Assembly: GCA_003427395.1 (NCBI GenBank) | Contig: BFEA01000743.1 | Span: forward strand, 229,941-293,940 | Source of the DNA: Chara braunii | Taxonomy: Eukaryota; Streptophyta; Charophyceae; Charales; Characeae | DNA: 64,000 bases | Reading direction: 5' to 3' | In this document: positions 57,751-64,000 of the stretch, piece by piece | Numbering within the stretch: position 1 is the stretch's first letter | Layout: the number at the start of each line of letters is the position of its first letter | Position numbers and translations under genes: made by a program | Notes under the pieces: model-generated | The model's database searches: none | The model's input: only the letters and a program-made list of their open reading frames with translations | Told to the model about the DNA's origin: nothing

Positions 57751-58039
57751 AGCCTATGCCTTATGTAAAGATGGGTATAAAGAGTTAAATAATTGAGAGA
57801 CCATGAACTATTGTTTGTTCAAGTTGACTTGGGATGGTGAGAGTACTTACCTTTTGTGGTTTGACTTGAATGTGACTGAGTGAGGCCACTACTTAGTCTG
57901 AGTTTCAAGTTGATAGGTAGTTGTTTTAGTTGCTCGCCACGTGCTAGAGTCATAGGAGTTAGTGTCAATTCCTGCATTTTCTCTAATAATTTTTTTAACT
58001 TAGGTCAAGTCTCACATTTTTTTAATTTTTTTTAATACT

Positions 58040-58640
58040 TCGCTTTGTATAAATCTTGGCAAGCTACTTTCTCTACGAGAAGCACTGCCGAAATTTCTAC
58101 CCGAAATTTCTACAAATCCAAGTAGTTCGTCGAATTTTAACTTGTCAAAAGTTCAACTTTGTTTTTTTCTATATCTGACTTAGTAAGAATCTGGAAAGTC
58201 TCTTTTTTTTAAAGGGATTGCTGCCCAAATTTTTGCTAATTCAGGGAGTTAGACTAAAGTTGGACTTTGAGAAGTCAAAGTTACTCTCGAATTCTGAACT
58301 GAGTTTTCTATAAATTTTGGAATTGCCATTTTCTAAAGGGAGTGCTGCCAAAATTTCTCCAAAACTAAGGAGTTAGTTAGACCTTGTCTAAGTTTCACTC
58401 GAGTTAGTCCTTTGAGTTCATATGTGACTTAGTATAAATTTGGGAAGTCTCCCTTTCTAAAGGTTTCTAAAGGGAGTGCTGCCCAAATTTCTACTAATTT
58501 ATGGAGTTAGACAAAATTTGACTTACCAGAGTTAGAGATCATTTCTGCTTTCATATCTGGACTTGTATAAATTCTGGAAAGACACTTTTCTTACGGAGAG
58601 CGATGCCGAAAATTTCTTAATTAGAGGAATTAGATTGTAT
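58040..58640 (+). repeat. 124-bp tandem units, copy B
   Basis: Five units anchored at 58082, 58218, 58342, 58476 and 58600. Two steps are lengthened by short duplications (CCCGAAATTTCTA and GGTTTCTAAA), the others remain 124 bp. Confidence 0.8.
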
Positions 58641-60479
58641 TTTGACGGATGGCGATTCTGGTGGTCCTCCCTGAGTGAGGGAGATTTGACTATGTTGCTT
58701 AGAGAGATAAGCTTAAATATAGTTAACTAGGATACTTTGGATAAGATCGCGATATAGAGATTGTCCTCCATGAGCTTATAGGTTTAGCATGGGGCATTGA
58801 CCTGTCATGTGTTACAGGTCCTCTTGATCGTTGATTCAAGGTCCGGACTAGATTCAGCTTGATACCTTGAGGATCATCATCTGTTATAACTGATAACAGG
58901 TCGGTTGCCGATTTGTCGGTCTACGACTCAATTCCAACTCACCCTCCACACTCAACCTAAAAGGCTTTAACCCTGGTGATTTCATTGTTTCGTTGAGGTT
59001 TCACCCGGACTTTTATTGAATGGCCATTTAACAAAGGTGCTGAATATTTAATTAAGGTTGGTTGGACCGGAGGTTGGAACTTGCATGGCTAAAGCGAGGG
59101 GTATGAGTGCAAAGATTGGTTGGGGTTGACTCCGTGTAGTGTGTGGACTGTTGTTTGAGTCTTGGATGTGATTGCAGGTATGTGCTGTGGCTTAGATCCT
59201 GGATTTGACTGCCTGCGATCACACGTATAGGAATGGTTGTGAGGAACCCCCTCTTAGACAGTGAGAAATGATCGTCACATACTTACCCCTTTATATATCT
59301 ATACATGGGTGTACTTGGGGTGAATGCCTGCATAAGCTAAGGGGCCCCGTACTAAAAGTTTACTCAGGGGTTAAGGCTGAGAGGCATAGGGAAGACCCTT
59401 CCTTTTTATTTACTTTGCTTCTTGGGGGTCTCTTAGTCGAAGATTGGTCCTAGGTCGGGATTCAAGGTCCTTGTCAAGGACATCCCAAGCCCTAGGCTCT
59501 GCAGAGGAGGGACTCCCCCTTGCACAGAGCCTATTTGCATTGCCCGTCGAGGCACCCCACCCTGAAGGCGGAAATGTCGCGAGGGCTGAACGACATATCC
59601 TTCAGCCGTTCAATATCGTGTGGGGTAACCCCTCACGATATATTCCTTCAGCCATTCAATATCGCGAGGCCGGAGTCGCGATTACCACGTATGGTTGACA
59701 TCGTTTGGTTGGTATGAAACTGACCTGCAGCTGCGCGACCTTATATTAAGAATCCCGCACGCGACGTTTCGCCGCCCTAGTGTTTAACAGTTATGGGATA
59801 AAAAAGGGACCCACACATACGTGCGAACGCTTGGGATTATTACAGCCCGCTGGCAGTACCCGAAAAGAGAAGAGTACCCCAAGGTTTTGTTTCCTTTTTA
59901 GATAAAAGAGACCTTCGGTCTATTTGTGCTTTTTAAGATTTATAGTTGAAAGTTGTAGTCCGTGGCCACCGTCAAAGTCAAACTCCTTGACATCTGCTTT
60001 GGTCTGGAGAGGGATCCATCTCCGGGGCAGTACGAAATGACTGCCACCACAGGTATGGACCTGTGTACCACCCGCTCTACACAGAGTGCAGAAGAGGGTG
60101 TGTTGTCTTCAACCGCGCTTGGCGGTTGTCCAGCGTCGAGAGATTAACCCTCAAGGCATGTGTCAGCCGACACTTGAGTAACAAATGCGACCCTCGAGAT
60201 TAACGAGGATCGCATGAGTATCGGTACTACATGGTACGTCATCACCTCGACTGCTTGCGTACGTTTGCATTGCTCGTCGATATCAATAGGCCTTGCGTCT
60301 GTGTGGTTTTGTACAAAGTCTCGCACGCGACGCCTATCCGATTTCTGCATCGGAAAGTTATGGGACAGCTACCGAGGAGAGATGGTTAATGGATGCCTTA
60401 TATTTCACTGAATCTATAACGAAAAGACTCTTATATATGGTATAGTGAACATAAATATGCTCATTTGATGTTTTACACT

Positions 60480-63400
60480 TCAGGGTTTTACTTAGTTTTT
60501 TTAGAGAGTTTTATCCAAGTCTACATTCGTTGTTTCGTTACCCAAACACACTTCGGGGTTTTCGGGTTTTACTTAGTGTTTCTACTGTGTTATATCCCAA
60601 CCTAGATTCGGTGTTTCGTTACCGAAACACACTTCGGGNAAACACACTTCGGGGTTTTCGGGTTTTACTTAGTGTTTCTACTGTGTTATATCCCAACCTA
60701 GATTCGGTGTTTCGTTACCGAAACACACTTCGGGGCTTCCGGGTTTTACTTAGTCATATTTCGAGGTTAAATCCGAACCCAGATTCCGTGTTTCGTTACC
60801 GAAACACACTTCGGGGTTTTCGGGTTTTACTTAGTCATATTATGAGGTTTAATCCAACTTTAGATTCGTTGTTTCGTTACCAAAACAAACTTCGGGGTTT
60901 CGGGTTTTACTTAGTGTTTCTACTGTGTTGTATCACAACCTAGATTCGGTCTTTCATTACCGAAACACACTTGGGGGTTTTCGGGTTTTACCTAGTCTTG
61001 TTTCGACGTTATATCCGACCCTAGATTCGGTGTTTCGTTACCAAAATACACTTCCGGGTTTTCCGGGATTTACTTAATCATATTCCAAGGTTCAATCCGA
61101 GCCTAAATTCGGTGTTTCGTTTCCGAAACACACTTCAGGGTTTTCGGGGTTTACTTAGTGTTTCTACTGTGTTATATCCGAACCTAGATTCGGTGTTTCG
61201 TTGCCGAAACACACTTTGGGGTTTTCGGGTTTTACTTAGTCATATTTCGACTTTATATCCGACCCTAGATTCGGTGTTTCGTTACCAAAATACACTTCTG
61301 GGTTTTTGGGGTTTACTTAGTCATATTTCGAGGTTATATATCCGAGCCTGGATTCGGTGTTTCGTTGCCGAAACACACTTCCGGGTTTTCGGGTTTTACT
61401 TAGTCATATTTCGAGGTTATGTCCAACCCTAGATTCGGTGTCTCATTACCGAAACATACTTCGGGGTTTTCGGGTTTTACTTAGTCATATTTCGAGGTTA
61501 TATCCGAGCCCAGATTCGGTGTTTCGTTACCGAAACAGACTTCGGGGTTTTCGGGTTTTACTGAGTCATATTCCGAGGTTAAATCGAACGCTAGATTCGT
61601 TGTTCCGTTACCGAAACACACTTCGGGGTTTTCAGGTTTTACACAGTGTTTCTACTGTGCTGTATCTCTACCTGGATTCCATGTTTCGTTACCGAAACAC
61701 CCTTGGGGTTTTTCTGGTTTTACTCAGTCATATTTCAAGGTTATATCCGACTCTAGATTCGGTGTTTCGTTACCGAAATACACTTCGGGGTTTCCGGGAT
61801 CTACTTCATCATATTCCGAGGTTCAATCCGAGTTTAGATTCGGTGTTTCGTTACCGAAACTCACTTCAAGGTTTTCAGGTTTTACTTAGTGTTTCTACTG
61901 TGTTATATCCCGCCCTAGATTCGGTGTTTCGTTACTGAAATACACTTCGGGGTTTTCGGGTTTTACTAAGTCATATTTCGAGGTGATATTCGACTCTCGA
62001 TTCGGTGTTTTGTTACCGAAATACACTTCGGGGTTTTCGGGATTTACTTAGTCATATTTCGAGGTTATATCCTAGCCTAGATTCGGTGTTTCAGTATCGA
62101 AACACACTTACGGGTTCTCGCGTTTTACTTAGTGATTCTACTCTGTTATATCCCAACCTAGATTTGGTGCTTCGTTATCGAAACACATTTCGGGGTTTTG
62201 GGATTTTACTTAGTAATATTTCGAGGTTATATCCGACCCTAGATTCGGTGTTTCATTACCGAAATAAACTTCGGGGTTTTCGGGATTTACTTAATCATAT
62301 ATCTAGGTTATATCCGAGCCTAGATTTGGTGTTTCGTTACCGAAATAATCTTCGGGGGTTTTGGGGTTTACTTAGTCATATTCCGAGGTTCAATCCAAGC
62401 CCAGATTCGGAGCTTCGTTACCGAAACACACTTCGGGGTTTTCAGGGTTTACTTAGTCATATTTCGAGGTTATATCCGTGCCTAGATTCGGTTTTTCAAT
62501 ACTGAAACACACTTCAGGGTTTTCGGGTTTTACTCAATCACATTTCAAGGTTATATTCAAGCCTTGATTCGGTGTTTCGTTACCGAAACACACTTCGGGG
62601 TTTCGGGTTTTACTTAGTCATATTTCAAGGTTTAATCCGAGCATAGATTCGGTGTTTCGTTAACGAAACACACTTCGGGGTTTTCGCGTTTTACTTAGTC
62701 ATATTCCGAGGTTTAATCCAAGCCTAGATTCAGTGTTTCGTTACCGAAACACACTTCAGGGTTTACGGATTTATATTTCGAGGTTATATTTGAGCCTAGA
62801 TTTGGTGTTTGGTAATCGAAACACACTTCGGGGTTTTCGAGTTTTACTTAGTTATATTTCGAGGTTATATCCAAGCCTAGATACGGTGTTTCGTCACCGA
62901 AACACACTTCAGGGTTTTAGGGTCTTACGTAGTCATATTTCGAGGTAATATTCGAGCATAGATTCGGTGTTTCCTTACTGAAACACACTTCTGGGTTTTC
63001 GGGTGTTACTTTGTGTTTCTACTGTGTTATATGCCAACCAAGATTCAGTGTTTCGTTACCGAAACCCACTTCGGGATTTTTGGGTTTCACTTAGTCAAAT
63101 TTCGAGTTTATATCCGAGCCAAGATTCGGTGTTTCGTTACCGAAACACATATCAGGGTTTCCGGGTTCCACTTAGTCATATTCCGAGGTTTAATTCAACC
63201 CTAGATTCGTTATGTCGTTACGGAAACACACTTCGGGGTTCTCGGGTTTTACTTAGTGTTTCTACTAGGTTATATACCAACATAGATTCGGTGTTTCGTT
63301 ACCGAAATACAGTTCGGGGTTTTCGGGGTTTACTAAGAGTTTCTACTCTGTTGTATCCCAACCTAGATTCGATGTTTCGTTACTGAAACACACTTCGGGG

Positions 63401-64000
63401 TTTTCAGGTTTTACTTAGTCATATTCTGAGGTTTAATACAACCCCAGATTCGTTATTTCGTTACGGAAACACACTTCGGGGTTTTCGGGTTTAACTTAGT
63501 GTTTCAACTATGTTATATCCCTAGCTAGATTCAGTGTCTCGTTACCGAAACAAACTTCGGGGTTTTCGGGTTTTACTTAGTCATATTTCGAGGTTTTATG
63601 CGACCCCAAATTCGGTGTTTCGTTACCGAAATACACTTCGGGGTTTTCGGGTTTTACTTAGTCATATTCCGAGGTGTAATCCAACCCTAGATTCGTTGTT
63701 TCGTTACTGAAACACACTTCAGAGTTTTCGGGTTTTACTTAGTGTTTCTACTGTGTTGTATCTCAACCTAGATTCAGTGTTTCATTACCGAAACACACTT
63801 CGGGGTTTTCGGATTGTACTTAGTCATATTCCGAAGTTATATCCGACCCTAGATTTGTTGTTTCGTTACCGGAACACACTTGGGGTTTTTCGGATTTTGC
63901 CAAGTGTTTTTACTGTGTTATATCCCAACCTAGATTCGGTGTTTCCTTACCGAAACGCACTTGGGGGTGTTCGGGTTTTACTTAGTCGTATTTCGAGGTT
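60480..64000 (+). repeat. 81-bp satellite array B
   Basis: Same unit types as array A with the same 27-codon open register (longest stretch 193 codons at 61357-61938). The order of variable parts there is SHIS, SHIS, SHIP, SVST, SHIS, SHIP, SVST, showing a trimer with an occasional extra unit. It is cut by the window end. Confidence 0.93.
60544..60734. other. Exact 95-bp duplication around one N (assembly join)
   Basis: Bases 60544-60638 and 60640-60734 are identical and separated by a single N at 60639. The length equals that at 1855-2045. Because 95 is 81 plus 14, the join stays in repeat phase. It most likely marks an unmerged overlap and could hide a collapsed or missing stretch of the array. 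Confidence 0.85.

Larger units (their letters stand above)
54551..64000 (+). repeat. Large duplicated block, copy B
   Basis: Second copy of 1-8475 in the same orientation, starting CGAGCTCGGGGTTTTAG. It reproduces all sub-parts: the mixed segment (54551-56680), motif field (56720-57750), 124-bp units (58040-58640), spacer with palindrome (59613-59641) and the 81-bp array (from about 60480). It runs off the window end inside the array, which is already longer than in copy A. Confidence 0.9.

Noticed and set aside
1-64000. Blocks A and B as LTRs of one giant retrotransposon
   Set aside because: No TG/CA ends, PBS or polypurine tract at the block edges, and the intervening DNA holds unrelated elements in both orientations.

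Overview
This window is repeat-dominated nuclear DNA from a large eukaryotic genome. I see no convincing intact host gene. Clues to the organism are Ty3/gypsy retroelements, primer-binding sites resembling initiator-Met tRNA, U6 snRNA-derived sequences, long (GA)n/(CT)n tracts, and scattered single Ns from a draft assembly. A streptophyte (plant or charophyte alga) fits best. A Chara-like charophyte is only a guess.

Layout. (1) 1-8475 is copy A of a large block; copy B starts at 54551 and runs off the right edge. Both copies have the same order: a mixed segment, a field of repeated 'TAAGTTCAG' motifs, five 124-bp tandem units, a stem-loop-rich spacer, and a long 81-bp satellite array. (2) 8476-10080 holds a U6-derived pseudogene and A-rich DNA. 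(3) 10083-11572 is an 82-bp satellite in the opposite orientation. (4) 11878-15690 is a decayed minus-strand Ty3/gypsy element (gag, zinc knuckle, protease, RT) whose RT is fused to a foreign module. (5) 16709-17590 is a RING-finger pseudogene with possible introns. (6) 17679-18988 is an LTR with a PBS. (7) 19000-26900 is degenerate non-coding DNA with recurring stem-loops. (8) 26916-34165 is a compact, all-plus-strand cluster of unrecognised ORFs, with paralogues of at least two protein families, interrupted by a MITE-like insertion. (9) 34200-46400 holds microsatellites, a small satellite, a second MITE-like element and a minus-strand LINE fragment. (10) 46418-48600 is a satellite with a four-monomer higher-order repeat. 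(11) 48776-51190 is a broken plus-strand gypsy-like retroelement. (12) 51487-53719 is a composite of a perfect 166-bp inverted repeat and two direct repeats, each carrying a U6-derived sequence. (13) 54551 to the end is block copy B.

Two themes stand out. One satellite superfamily, with core TTTCGGTACCGAAA or a close relative plus CACTTCGGG, occurs as five arrays with different period structures and both orientations. The ORF cluster at 27-34 kb has tight spacing, one overlapping start/stop and repeated gene families, which looks more like an integrated virus or an unusual mobile element than host genes. Its last ORF shares a module with the chimeric RT at 12 kb. Two Ns flanked by exact 95-bp duplications are almost certainly assembly joins.
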